NCBI GenBank assembly: GCA_026874595.1
Contig: CM049320.1
Location: 8,435,464 to 8,499,463 of the forward strand
DNA from: Sipunculus nudus
Lineage: Eukaryota; Annelida; Sipuncula; Golfingiida; Sipunculidae
DNA: 64,000 nucleotides
Direction: 5' to 3'
The position numbers and the translations under genes were made by a program. The notes under the pieces are model-generated. The model was not told where the DNA came from, did not search any database, and saw nothing but the letters and a program-made list of their open reading frames with translations. Positions 37,315 through 49,006 of this stretch are shown here, piece after piece; the first letter of the stretch is position 1, and every line of letters begins with the position of its first letter.

Positions 37315-37733
37315 CTACGCTTTGATTTGGTATGAATTCTTCGTGACATAACTGGAACTACAAATCATTATAGATCGTCTTATACCGTGAACGGGGATCA
37401 CATAGAGAAAATAATGGACCTTCTGAGGTCGGCTTTTGAATAAACACTTCCAGCGATTCAGGAAGAAAAGCTGGAACTTTTGCCGTATTGAATGCAGTTC
37501 AAAGTAGGAGCTTCCGTCAATACAGGCGCCAAAACCCATCAACACCAAACACCCCGGAGTGTCTTGAAATCATCCCATGTTAGCAGGCCAAAGCAGTAGA
37601 CGTCCTTGAAAGAGGAAGACCCTGTCATCTTGGTTTCCTGCCAAAAAAATCCGTATTTATATTGATTCTGGCTTCGCTTACTAAGTAATGAATATACTTC
37701 CTGAAACCTTGGGCTATATGTGTTATTCGACAT
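37315..37733 (-). pseudogene. Possible frameshifted coding remnant, unknown family
   Basis: Two minus-strand frames abut and overlap by about ten bases: 37733-37539 and 37548-37315. The codons are unusually C/G-rich at third positions for this window (for example GTC TAC TGC TTT GGC CTG), and the join could be one +1/-1 frameshift. An acceptor-like TTTTTTGGCAG lies at about 37647-37637 on the minus strand. I recognise no domain in either piece. It could equally be a chance open region or a lineage-specific exon. Confidence 0.25.
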
Positions 37734-39359
37734 GTTTTATTACCTCCGACAATAAAGAGTTCATTACATTTTGAAGATGATCCGTATCCACATCAGATCG
37801 CAGTATTCACTTTGGCTGATTTAAGGGTTGCCCTCTTTTTCGACCTAAATATCTAGGAAAACAGATAATCATCGTCTTATCCTTATTTCTTTAAAACTAT
37901 CCAAGCACAGAATTACACCCTTCATTTCAATTTTTTTTATTTTCCATAGACTGGGAGGGGAGTATCTCCGTGTTACCTTTATATACCCCTGGTTTAAATG
38001 TGGCTGTTTGTACGTCAGTGCATCTGTTTGTTTACCAGATTTTTTAAGAGTAATTAAACACACTTTTGTGTAATACCATATGCTTCTTTTCTACATGATT
38101 ATCACTAAGATACTGTATGCTTATTAATTTACTACATTTACTACATACCTTTACAAACCTAACACTTCAGTTACCAATGGACTCCTCGCAATCGTATGAA
38201 TAACTAACTGAAAAGGAAATAAAATTTACCTATATTACGCTTAGTAAAGAATACCAGAGTTTCAGGAGATATGGATTTTCTCCAGGTCAGATTAAAAGAC
38301 TCGAATCAGGCTTTGTACTGCAGGATCAGATTCTCAAAGCATTATAGCAACACGAGTCTGTACCTTTTACCGGGTTATCGACCTTAAGAGTAAAAGCTTA
38401 ATATTTTGTAAAAAAAAGACGAAAATAATAAATACCTAAAGGTCGCCCCAGTAACACCCGCAGGTGATAACCCCATTCTACGTTAACTACGCCATTGGCA
38501 TTTTCATTCCATCACATCAGAAGAAACTTCAAATGCTAATGACCTTTCAACACAACGTGACAAAGAAAAGTAAAATAAGCTTGTATTTTTCAGCTTTTGA
38601 AGTTCCTTTTATGATGTTATTTTAAACCTCTTTTATAAAAAATGTTTGACTGCTGAGTCGTAGATTATTTTTATAATCTGAGACCTAGTGGAAAATATGA
38701 CACAATTAAAACCTTTTAAAACATCTTAGAACTTTTTCCGTTAGTTTGGATTACGTTATTGGAAATACCACAATAGGGAGGAAGTCAGAAAAATATTCTA
38801 TAGTATATACATCAAGAGGGCACTATCGGTTGTTCAAGAAAAAACTGGATGCTTTAAATATCCCAAAGAAATATAAAACAAATCAAACGAAGAAATAAGA
38901 CTGTGCTAAAAGAAAGTACACTCATGTGTTTGAAATAATAAAAGGAACTGTTACATTTCTTTTCAAAGATTAGAAAATGTAGCTTGAAGTATATATTTGA
39001 GGAAGGGCTGCATATATCATGTTTCCGTTTCACCTGGGATCGCCTTAAAAGAGGGATTGTTTCATGGACGGTTTATAGTATAAAAAGAAACAACATTTTT
39101 TATGACCATTTTTGTGTTCCATTGCAGGAAAATAAACAAGTAATTGTTGCGTAGCGCTGTTTTTCATTTGAATGAGGTACTGTTTATATGGCAACCTATA
39201 TTTTTCCTTTATAAATAATATTGAACGCATGGTTATATTACTTATTAACTAAGATTAATAGAATGTAGCTATTTTAAATAAATAGTATTTCTGTTTATGT
39301 TCTGTTGAAGATAAATTTATGAATTTTTATCAAGCAGATTCATGTTGTGTGTTTTAGTG
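37734..39359. other. Unique AT-rich DNA, no gene seen
   Basis: No domain-bearing frame and no clear repeat. Confidence 0.4.
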
Positions 39360-41160
39360 AACCTGTGAGCTTATCCGATGGCGCAGCGTCGTCCGTCCGC
39401 CGTCAGCCGTCCGCCGTCCAGGGCTGCCTTTCCGCCGTCCATGGCTGTAAGTCATAAACCGTCGGAGCTAGCAGCTCCAAATTACATGTAAGAATTAGTC
39501 ACATGTGAAACTTGGTGTCCTGGAGCTTATTATTGGGTATCTACATTAATTTAGATTTTATTGAGAAAAAGCTTAAAAACCTTTAAAAATCTTCTTCTCT
39601 GAAACTGTCCAGCCAAATTGTCCAATATTTCACAGAAATGTTCCTTAAAGCAATCTCTCTTAAATTTATTCGAATGGTTTCAGTTCGATGATTTTTGACT
39701 GAGTTACAGGAAGTTGAACTCAGTCATCTGTGCAAAAAAGCATACTAAACTTAAAATCTCAGAAACAGCTGGAGCTGTCATCACCAAATTTTATGCGAAT
39801 GTTTGTCACATGAGTCATATCTTAAATTGAGGTGTTGGTGACGCCACCTACATTGAACTGTTTTTTACAAGCAAAAATGTAAATTTAGACTCTTCTAGCT
39901 TATACACTGTTTTTCTTTAAGAAACTGTTAAGCTGATTGATTTAAACTTTACAAGAATTATTCTATGGCAGGGTTCTGCCAGTTTTATAAGAATAGATTT
40001 GGTAAATGCAGCTTTAAAAAAGCAGTGTAGCCAATTGAAAAATGCTTTCTGTTTTTGAAAACAGATTTGACAACATGCCCAGTTTCAGCAGCCAAGTGAA
40101 GAGGTCACTCAGTACAACAGGTGGGGTCAAGGCATCACCATGACAACTGACCTGGCTCTGTCTGGTGTCTAGACAATGTGTCTAGACGTCTAGACACAGC
40201 GTCTAGACGTCTAGACACATTGTCTAGACGTCTAGAATGTGTCTAGACGCAGAATACCCAGATTAGAATTATTGGAACTACATCTTTAAAAAAAATTGTC
40301 ATCTAAAAATCATCTCCGTTTGACCGATTGGGCCAAAATTTTGCATGTGTATAGATCTCAGAAAGCTCTTTATCATACACAAACTGGTTGCGCCACCTGC
40401 AACCATTTTTGCACAGGGTCCATCTGCTCATCTGCCTTGGGGTAAAACCACTTATATCTCGGCAGTGGTTTGACTTATCCACCTGAAATTTTGCAGGTTT
40501 TTACATCCTAGACAGCTTTCTTGATTTTATGACAGATGGCACTACCTTCATTCACGTTTACGCTACACACATCCAAGCTCATATCTCAGGAACCGTTTGA
40601 CCGATTGGGCCAACATTTTGCATGTGTATAGATCTCACATAGCTCTTTATCATACGCTAAACTGGCGGCGCCACCTGCTACCATTTCTGCACAGCGTCCG
40701 TCTGTTTGTCTAGCGTGGGATAAAATCACTCTTATCTCGGCAGTGGTTTGACATATCTACCTAAAATTTTGCATGGTTATACATCTTGGATAGCTTTCTC
40801 GATTATGTGGCAGGTGGCGCAACCTACTTTTACGCTTACGCTGTAGACATTCAGGCTGATATCTCAGGACTGGTTTGACATATCCTCCTGAAATTTTGCA
40901 TGTAGATAGATCTAACATAACTCTTAATCATATAAAAAATAGTGGCGCCAACTGCCACCATTTTTGCACAGCGTCCTTCTGTTTTTCTGCTGTGGGATAA
41001 AATCACTCCTATAAAAGTGGTGGTTTGACTTATCTGCCTAAAATTTTGCATATGTATACAACTGGGACAGCTTTCTGGATTTTGTGGTAGGTGGCGCAAC
41101 CTACAAACACATTTCGGCTGCAGACATCCATGCTGATTTGCAACACACCTCACTCTATTT
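39360..41160. repeat. Tandem-core element with ~139-bp monomers in 278-bp dimers
   Basis: It starts with CGTCGTCCGTCCGCCGTC repeats at about 39385-39445, then a series of diverged units. The last six are clearest: ATTTTGCATG/ATTTTGCAGG landmarks near 40338, 40488, 40615, 40763, 40893 and 41040 alternate at about 147 and 130 bp, giving a 278-bp dimer. Units repeat TATCTCGGCAGTGGTTTGAC and GGTGGCGC-ACCT. The minus-strand frame 40851-41153 follows the repeat. The border and architecture resemble 3782-4437 and 44340-44850. Confidence 0.7.
40167..40248. repeat. Cluster of eight TCTAGA palindromes
   Basis: GTCTAGAC and ACGTCTAGACGT palindromes recur eight times in about 80 bp, spaced 8-13 bp. The whole cluster can fold on itself. 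Confidence 0.9.
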
Positions 41161-43068
41161 CCCCATGCTACTCAATCCATGCCTCACTTCACCCGTCCCA
41201 CTGTGATTTCGGCGGATACATGTAGTCGCTTGTCGACTACCCGTATTCTAATTTTAAAATGTCCTAGTCCGAAACTTGCAGGTCCGAAACATCCATTATG
41301 CTTAAATCATAATACTTAGGTAGATATGCAGGACATAAGAGGATCAATATTAAATTTTAAAAATAATCCCCCATTCATACTCCCAAACTTTGCACAGGTA
41401 CGCATTAGACGTGTAGGCCTTGTTTTTTTTTATCTTTATGGGAAACATGGGTTTCGTTTTATTTCATTTAACATAACTCACAGAGTATATGTGTAAAACA
41501 TTTCAACGGAGTAAAACATTCCAAACAAATTACTGGGTTTGAATGAAATACTTGTTTATATTATACCAGAACATGAATATATGCAAGTATATTTAATAGC
41601 AAGGCTATAAAAAGCTCTATTTTGTTGAATATTGCTTACTTCAGCAATAGTCGTACTCATTTTGTTTAATTATGAATGTTTTTTATACACTTAATACTGC
41701 AGAAAAAAATACTGGTATAACTTGAAAGATATGGCTGGCCTCTTTATATTTCCAAATGCAGCTTAAATGAAACCTCGAAGTTGCGATCACCAAGTGAGGT
41801 TTTATATAAACAGCAAGAAAGAACTGGGACCATGAAAAAATTGTTGTTATTTTGAGGTGGTTATTAAACCGAAGAGGTCGTTAGGCAAGGTTATACACAA
41901 ATATTTCATACAGCAATGGATACCTTGCTAACCTTTTATTAGATATTTTAAAATTTGTCAGTTATAGTGACATAATATCAGGGAAAGAAATGGAATAAGA
42001 TAATGCATAAAAACTAAAATATTTATTGAACAAATAATAGATAAGGCGGCAGGAAAGGAAGGAAGAACGGAAGGAGTAAGAAAGGGGGAAAGTGTGCATG
42101 TATAATACTTAACTGCTGTAATGCCCTTTAACATTGATGGGTTGAGGGAAAATGTGAAAATACTAGTCGTGTGCCAAATAATCATTTATATTGATGATTG
42201 GTTGTTTTTCCTTCATAATTGATTAAATCGGCTGCATTTTTGTATAATCGATTAAAAACTACCATGTGTGCACATCCAAAGATGTCACATTATCCAGAAA
42301 ATAAACTTATTTTGTCAGAGAAATAAGAAAGAAAGGGCACAAAATAGCGAACAGCAATAAATTAAAACGTAATCTTGTGCAACAAATAAGTGTCAACAAC
42401 GTTGACCTTTCACTGTGATGAACATGTTAGACTTAATTTATTCGGTCCATATTTAGGTTTAATCCTATAGAGCAGATTTCATCGTGCATAAAATAAAGAT
42501 TAATAATCGAACATCAGTCGTTTTAATAATTCAGTCATCAAATATGATTTTGCAACCGATTCCTTCCACTAGAAAATAACCTCCGTGGAATTATCAGGCA
42601 TGCTATAATAAAATATAGTGAAATTTAATAAATAATCATTAAAATATACCGGTTTGGTCAACTTTTCTCTAAAACAGTATATTATATGAACTTTCTGTAA
42701 AATATTTTTATTCAAAGTTCTTTGGCCATGTGGCAGCTCATGCTATGCATATACATGAACATACGATATACATTTTTTTTTCATTGTCTGTTGAGCAGAT
42801 GGCTTCTTAATGAAGCTGGGAAATAGTAAGGCCACCCACACGAAGAGCAATAAGCAATTACAGGTAAACCTGGTTCAGCGTTTCGGCAATAAAGTAAAAA
42901 AGAAAGGTAACACCTGGGACAAGGAATTTTTAGAAGCGACTTGATGGAGATCAGCCATAACATATGGAAAAAGTAATGAAAAAGTTAATAGATATCTGCA
43001 TGAAACAACAAGGGCATGCAGAACGATTTCCATTCCCAGCTGGACTAATACTGACGCGACAATTAAGA
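41161..43068. other. AT-rich DNA containing a diverged copy of the 48.6-kb segment
   Basis: About 42270-42560 aligns with 48645-48940. Shared words include TTGACCTTTCA-TGTGATG, ACATG-TAG-CTTAATTTA, ATTTATT/ATTTAGG, CAGATTT and CAGTCAT--A-TATGAT. The second lies inside the 5.6-kb TIR element, so this is likely a relic of a sister copy. No coding region recognised. Confidence 0.45.
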
Positions 43069-43453
43069 GTGTATCATATAAGTAAATAATACAAGATACG
43101 TGAGTGGTTGCAAGATAATCATTTAAGATAACAGCATAGGTCTGGATGTGTGGCTCAGTATCAGTCACACCAATGAATCTTACTATATCAAGACCACCAG
43201 TGCAAGAGCATATTATTTTTCACCTCTTTTTCTAATATATAATCACTGGGACCCTTCACGTGTCTCTTATAAGTAAATAATACAAGATACGTGAGTGGTT
43301 GCAAGATAATCATTTAAGATAACAGCATGGGTCTGGTTGTGTGGCTTAGTATCAGTCACACCCATGACTCTTAATTTGTCAAGACCACCAGTGCAAGAGC
43401 ATATTATTTTTCACCTCTTTTTCTAATATACAATCACTGGGACCCTTCACGTG
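43069..43453 (+). repeat. Tandem duplication of 191 bp
   Basis: 43069-43259 and 43260-43450 are nearly identical, differing at only a handful of positions (for example GCATAGGTCTGGATG versus GCATGGGTCTGGTTG). Both end CCCTTCACGTG. Non-coding and recent. Confidence 0.95.
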
Positions 43454-43966
43454 GAGACTTGGGGAGACTAATACTTTAGTTTGATAACAAGAAACAAAAT
43501 CACATTCTCTCCTTAATGCCACACAGTCACACACACACACAAATAGTTGTTCTCGCCGCTCCTTTTTCCATGGTTTTTTTTTTTTTGGTTTTCAAAGGTC
43601 CTCGGTAATCTTGAAAAAAAAATGGAAAGTAGAGAAAATCGGCAAAATGTTTGTTGATTATATGAACCATTTCAAGAACACACGCGATATTTGTATTTTT
43701 TTTTTTTTTTTTTGCAAGCTTGCACATTGCAACATATTGTGCATCGAATGAAAAATTAAACAAAAATAAAAACTCGCTCGCTCGCACGTTGTATTTGGTT
43801 CCCAAGTGTCTGTAACAAAATCAGTTTTTCTTTTGTGTGATGAGGCCTAACACTTATGAAGATAGAAAATTGCTGAAAAGTTGATATTGAATAAAAAAAA
43901 GATTTATAAATTTATGACTTTTAATAAGTTTACTAAGGGGAGGATTTGTCATTGCTTAATGTACTC
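43454..43966. other. Spacer with homopolymer runs
   Basis: T runs at about 43575-43586 and 43697-43712 and a short (CA)n near 43530. A minus-strand frame here is low complexity. Confidence 0.5.
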
Positions 43967-44063
43967 AGCCAATATGTACATATGTATGTACTCATTCAAT
44001 ATGTACATATATGTACCCAGCCAATATGTACATATACATGTACTCAGCCAATATGTACATACG
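43967..44063 (+). repeat. AATATGTACATA minisatellite, four units
   Basis: CAGCCAATATGTACATA and variants repeat four times at about 27-31 bp, with TGTACATA palindromes in each unit. Confidence 0.85.
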
Positions 44064-44148
44064 TAAACCCGACATTGCATACAACGATACTGTGTAAACT
44101 AAGAACTAAATCTATTTTACATGGATTGTGCAACTAGTTAAATAACTA

Positions 44149-44335
44149 ATCGAGGCACTCTCCAGGAGTACGGTGGTTGCAGTCGGCAGTGTCAAGAAGT
44201 GGAGGAAACCGGAGGACCCGGAAAAATACCATTAGCCTTGGACGGGCCAATTCAACCCACTATCATATCCACGCGGGGGGTCGAACTCAGGTCGCCAGCG
44301 GAGAGAGCCGAGCGTTTTAACCCTAGGGGACATAG
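44149..44335 (+). mobile_element. SINE-like dispersed repeat, copy B
   Basis: Second copy of the family at 32099-32285, with the same ordered blocks (CTTGGACGGGCCAA, CCACGCGGGGGGTCGAACTC, GGTCGCCAGCGG). It passes directly into the ~140-bp array that follows. Confidence 0.55.
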
Positions 44336-44339
44336 AAAT

Positions 44340-44850
44340 GGTGAGCGCCCGTCCTTCTATCCGTCCGTCTGTCTGTCACAGATATTTTAATGCAATAACT
44401 CAAATAGAATTGATGCACCTTATCAAGGACTAGGTCAAGTTAGAACATGGATGACCTTGACGCATTTCCAAGGACACAAGGCGATAATGCTTAAATGATG
44501 TTAACGCAATAACTCGAAAAAAAATTTAGGCTCAGTTACCAAACTTGCAGCATTGATACACCGTATGAAGGGCCAAGTCAAATTAGAATATTGATGACCT
44601 TGACAAGGTCACAGAGGCAATAATGCTTAAACGAATTTTAAGCAATAACTCGAAATGAATTTGAGGCACAGTCACGAAACTGGCAGCATTGACGTACCTC
44701 ATGAAGGGCTAGGTCTACTTTGAATATGGATGACCTCGATGCAGTTTTCAAGGTCACAGAGGATATCTTGGTTGGTGACATTGACCCATCTCAGATTTCA
44801 TACAGGTTTTCACAACTTTTTTAACAGCTATTTCCACAACAGGCGGGGGA
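44340..44850 (+). repeat. ~140-bp tandem repeat array, TGACCTTGAC type
   Basis: CCGTCCGTCTGTCTGTC leads into three units with GATGACCT-GA at 44450, 44593 and 44729. Each carries GCAATAACTCGAAA and CAAGGTCACAGAGG. It closes with AGGCGGGGGACATACTAG. Architecture matches the tandem-core elements at 3782 and 39360. Non-coding. Confidence 0.75.
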
Positions 44851-45578
44851 CATACTAGATCTCTTCCACAGATCAACTTTTCCCTTGTTCCTTTTCAAAT
44901 TTACTAGTTGTTTTTAGGTGTAACATCTCTCAGTTTTTTGTCTGAACAAAATAGGTTATTGGAGAACCGGTTTGTGCACAATAATTGCTGCTATATTCAA
45001 CATTATCTGAACCAAGTATTCCGAATTAATTACGGGAAAGGCAGTATAAGAGATATTCAACATTCACTGTTGAAACGTGACCGCTATTAATGAGTAGGAC
45101 ACTTGGAACACATATTTAGGAGTCGAGCTGGAGTTAAGCTTGTGTTTTTCTAGTTATCCAGCAAATAGACGGCTTCATCACAATTGATTTTCTGCAAATT
45201 AAACCATGTTGCTTTATATTTTTAATCTTTATTGATACATGGTACAATAATGTTCCATTAATTCTGGTGAAACCACGGCTTTCATCAGGGATTTTCTACT
45301 TTGTTTTCTGAAATGTCAATTTCATGCATCAACTGGTCGCATAATTGGTTTCCTGTTAAACAGCTAGGGTTCATTTTTCTGCATCGTAGAATGAGTCCGT
45401 TTGTTGATAAATTAATTAACAAAATTAAAGGTTGTCCGCCAAAGTTGCTAAATGCCTATCAAAAGTAAAGCATTTTAGGCAATATACAATGCATACAAGA
45501 CTTTTGTGAATTAACCTGTACCATCACACACATACATTAAAAACATTAATATATATATATATATTAAAATATATATTA
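44851..45578. other. Spacer, no gene seen
   Basis: AT-rich with a short (TA)n at about 45550-45564; nothing else supported. Confidence 0.4.
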
Positions 45579-45680
45579 CACTGTTAAAAATTGCCGTAAA
45601 ATAACGGCGCATAAGACTGTAAATTTACGCCGCTTTGCAATGTAGACGCTCTTGTGCGTTGAATAACGCGCAAATGCAAC
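45579..45680 (+). repeat. Left TIR and subterminal repeats of the 5.6-kb element
   Basis: CACTGTTAAAA, then CCGTAAAATAACGG, GTAAATTTACGCCGC and GAATAACGCGC: variants of one palindromic word, likely transposase binding sites. Confidence 0.65.
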
Positions 45681-46021
45681 GTCAAATGATGAGCGTCTGT
45701 GAAAATGGTGTGACACGTGTGTAAAGCAGACGGTACAGATGAAATAATCCGCGCGTCATGTGATCAGCGGGGCTACTCATGACGTCAACATCCTGGAACT
45801 TTTGACTCCACGGCGGGAAGAAGGGCCATTTTTGTCCGTCCGCTGGCTGCTGAAAGTCACAGAAGTTACCCAGCATCTTTATTGGTAAAATGTTCTTCTT
45901 TAATATGTAGCCATAAATCTGTATACTGTGTTAGTTGTTATTTTAATACTGTGTAATAGTGTACGTTGGTAATGGTATTGTGGTACGAGGCTAGTCTCGT
46001 TCATGTGTTCCCTCAGTGTTT

Positions 46022-46039
46022 GGGGGGGGGGGGGGGGGG
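46022..46039. repeat. (G)18 homopolymer
   Basis: Uninterrupted run of 18 G. Smaller G or C runs lie at about 46390-46400, 46502-46516 and 47266-47280 within the same element. Confidence 0.95.
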
Positions 46040-46584
46040 CGATTGTCACTCGCAGAGGTAGAAGAGTGATTGAGTTGGAAATATATATTATGTAGGCTAT
46101 ATATCTGTATATATATTATATATATACACATTTTATAATGTGTGACATTTGTGTGATGTTTATATTATATATTAATTAAGTGCAGGTTTTATGTTTCCAT
46201 TAAATGTCAACTCTAAACCATGTTTAGATTATTAGATAATCTTATATTTCAGTTAACTCAGAAATGGAAACAAAGTCAAGTTTTCTAATTATTAACATAT
46301 TACATGTCCAATATATAAAAGTAATTGTTACTTGCTCAATATCAGTGTTGGGGATGATTACATTGACCAATCCCCCCTTGTTAAAAAAGTGGGGGGGGGG
46401 GATATATAACCCCCATTCCCTGCATTGATGCCAATGTTTATCATTAATGATTAAGTCTTTTTTAGTTTCAGGGAATTGCCAATTAGGAAAAAGGAAGCAA
46501 ACCCCCCCCCCCCCCTGACCCACAAACACACACACCTGGCCATGTCTGGGTATATATCATGCATAAATGGTATAAATATACATG

Positions 46585-46586
<2 letters not shown>

Positions 46587-46649
<63 letters not shown>
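46587..46649. repeat. (TA)n microsatellite inside the 5.6-kb element
   Basis: About 31 AT units. Confidence 0.95.
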
Positions 46650-46650
<1 letters not shown>

Positions 46651-46947
46651 CTTAAAGGTGAAATATTAGTGAAGGCAACACTGAAAACAGTTTTGAATTA
46701 TTTATTTACTAGATTTTAAATGAGGCCTTGAATAAGGTTTTCCCACTTACATGTCAACCAGAGAAATTAAGATATCAAAGTCCCTTTATTTATTTTTAAT
46801 ATTTTTAACAGATGCTTAAACAGAGAGTAAACACAGACCAAACAAATAATTAACAGCTTTGAGACAATTTCCTAAATTTCTTAACATGTTTGAGAAGAAA
46901 AAAAACATACCATGCTGGCCAAAGTGCCAAAATTTCGCCAGTCTTTT

Positions 46948-46974
46948 TGAGAGAGAGAGAGAGAGAGAGAGAGA
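46948..46974. repeat. (GA)n microsatellite
   Basis: About 13 GA units just upstream of the first candidate exon. Confidence 0.95.
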
Positions 46975-47003
46975 GCACAGCCAAATACTGTTTATGTTTT
47001 CAG

Positions 47004-48951
47004 AAAATGGTCAAGCATTTCTATCAGTGTGGCAAATTCAAAGAAGATTTGGATACCATCATGGCAACTTTCCTATTTCTTAAGAATAGGAATTATGTAA
47101 GTTTAAACATCACATAATAATATACTGCCTTTTTAGCTCAGCTGACTGTAAGTAATTTGAGCTACAGGGAAGACACCACCTCTGTCACTGTCGTTCACTG
47201 ATACCAGTACTAAAGTTGGTATTGAACTTTTGTTGGAAAACATAGCTGGAAATTTTCCAGAGTCACCCCCCCCCCCCCCCAACTCTGTTGTACAGGGTTG
47301 CAATTTCCATTCATAATGTGGGTTGGATGGGGTTTTTGACACCCCCTCACTCACATATAGGCCTTTGTAATGGGGTATACCACATCTCATTCATCAGTAT
47401 GCATCAGACTGAGCGCATTTATACTTGTACTAAGATTCAAAATTGGTAGAACTTGCTTTATACATGTACTTGTCACACCTTAAAAAATAATAACTTTTCA
47501 AATAATAGTCAAGTTTATCATCAGGGAACCCGGAAAGATTACCCAGGTTTGCATTATGCCTGTAGCCCTTGTTATATTATAATAGCTAGTATATGTAAAT
47601 GCAATTACAAATGTTACATCATTTTGTAATATAAAGGCTGTACTGCATATATATTGCTTCCTATTTATAAATCCTCGTACACATGTGATGCTGTTTTTGC
47701 ACCTTTCTGTTTATACACTGAGTAAAAACATTTGTTGACCCAATATTTACCATTTTTGTATGCAATATAGCACTTTTGTTTATTAATTTATATACCTGCA
47801 CTTACTTTGTAAATATTATTAATATGCCTGGTGCTGATATTTTCTTTCGTTGGTTACATGTTTATCAGTTCTGTTTTTATATACTCCTAGAATTTGTTCA
47901 ACTTGTGCAGGTGTTCAGAGAGCCATACATGGATCAATGATTAGAGGAAAGATGACGTAAATGTTCCACGCCTTACCAAACTTAGAGCTGTGAACAAAGT
48001 ACAAATGCAAGATGTGCAAGGTGCACAACTACACTGGCAAGCAGTTGCAGGGTAAATTCCTAGCAGAGAACATTGCAGAGAAGGTACACCAAGGTAAGTT
48101 TGAATTTTATCATATTTTCTTTTGTAAAGTCCATGGCAATTTGAATAAGCTGATGAGTTTAATAATCTGTGAAACAAGTATCTTACATATTGAACATTAG
48201 CAGTGATGCTGACCTAAATTCGCCTGCCTGTTTCTCAATCTCTCCATTCATTTTTATTCTAATATACTTTTTGGCTTGCTGCTTGATGGAGCTGAGCCAC
48301 GCTAACCTGACCATCTCTAACCTTACAGTGTCATTTTTCAAACCTGCTGATTATTGGCTATTTTTTTAAATTTTTTGCAGTTTGGAACATGTTTACTCCC
48401 TATAAAACATTGCAGATATTCTGGTTATCAAATATTCATAATATAATTATTTACAGTTACAATAAATAAATCCAGGCCCATAGCCTTACTGTTAATTACT
48501 TCATATTTACACATACTTTCATTTGTACCTTTAAAAATACATTGTCAGGTCTATTGTCTGTAGAAATCATTCTGGAAAAGGACATTTCATAATTAAATCA
48601 TCAAATCATGTATTTTTTTCCATAACCTTTCATATACGATCAGGTATGCACATTCAAAATAAGTCTCTTTATTCCAATGAAATATTCTAACTCTCTTATA
48701 GATTTTAGAAAGAGTGGCACTTAACAGGAAACAGTATTAATGTTATCCTTATGCAGTGAATAAGTATTAACAAGTATAGTCTTGACCTTTCAGTGTGATG
48801 TACATGCTAGGCTTAATTTACTCTGTCAATATTTATTTATCTATACAACAGATTTTATGTTAATAATATGGCACATAAAATGAAAAAAAAATGATTATTA
48901 ATCGATCAACTTTCAGTCATTGAGTATGATATTAAAACTGATTCGTATCAC

Positions 48952-49006
<55 letters not shown>

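Noticed and set aside
40851-41153. 100-codon minus-strand frame with repeated MQNFR
   Set aside because: Reads through two units of the 139-bp repeat; the peptide repeat is a by-product.
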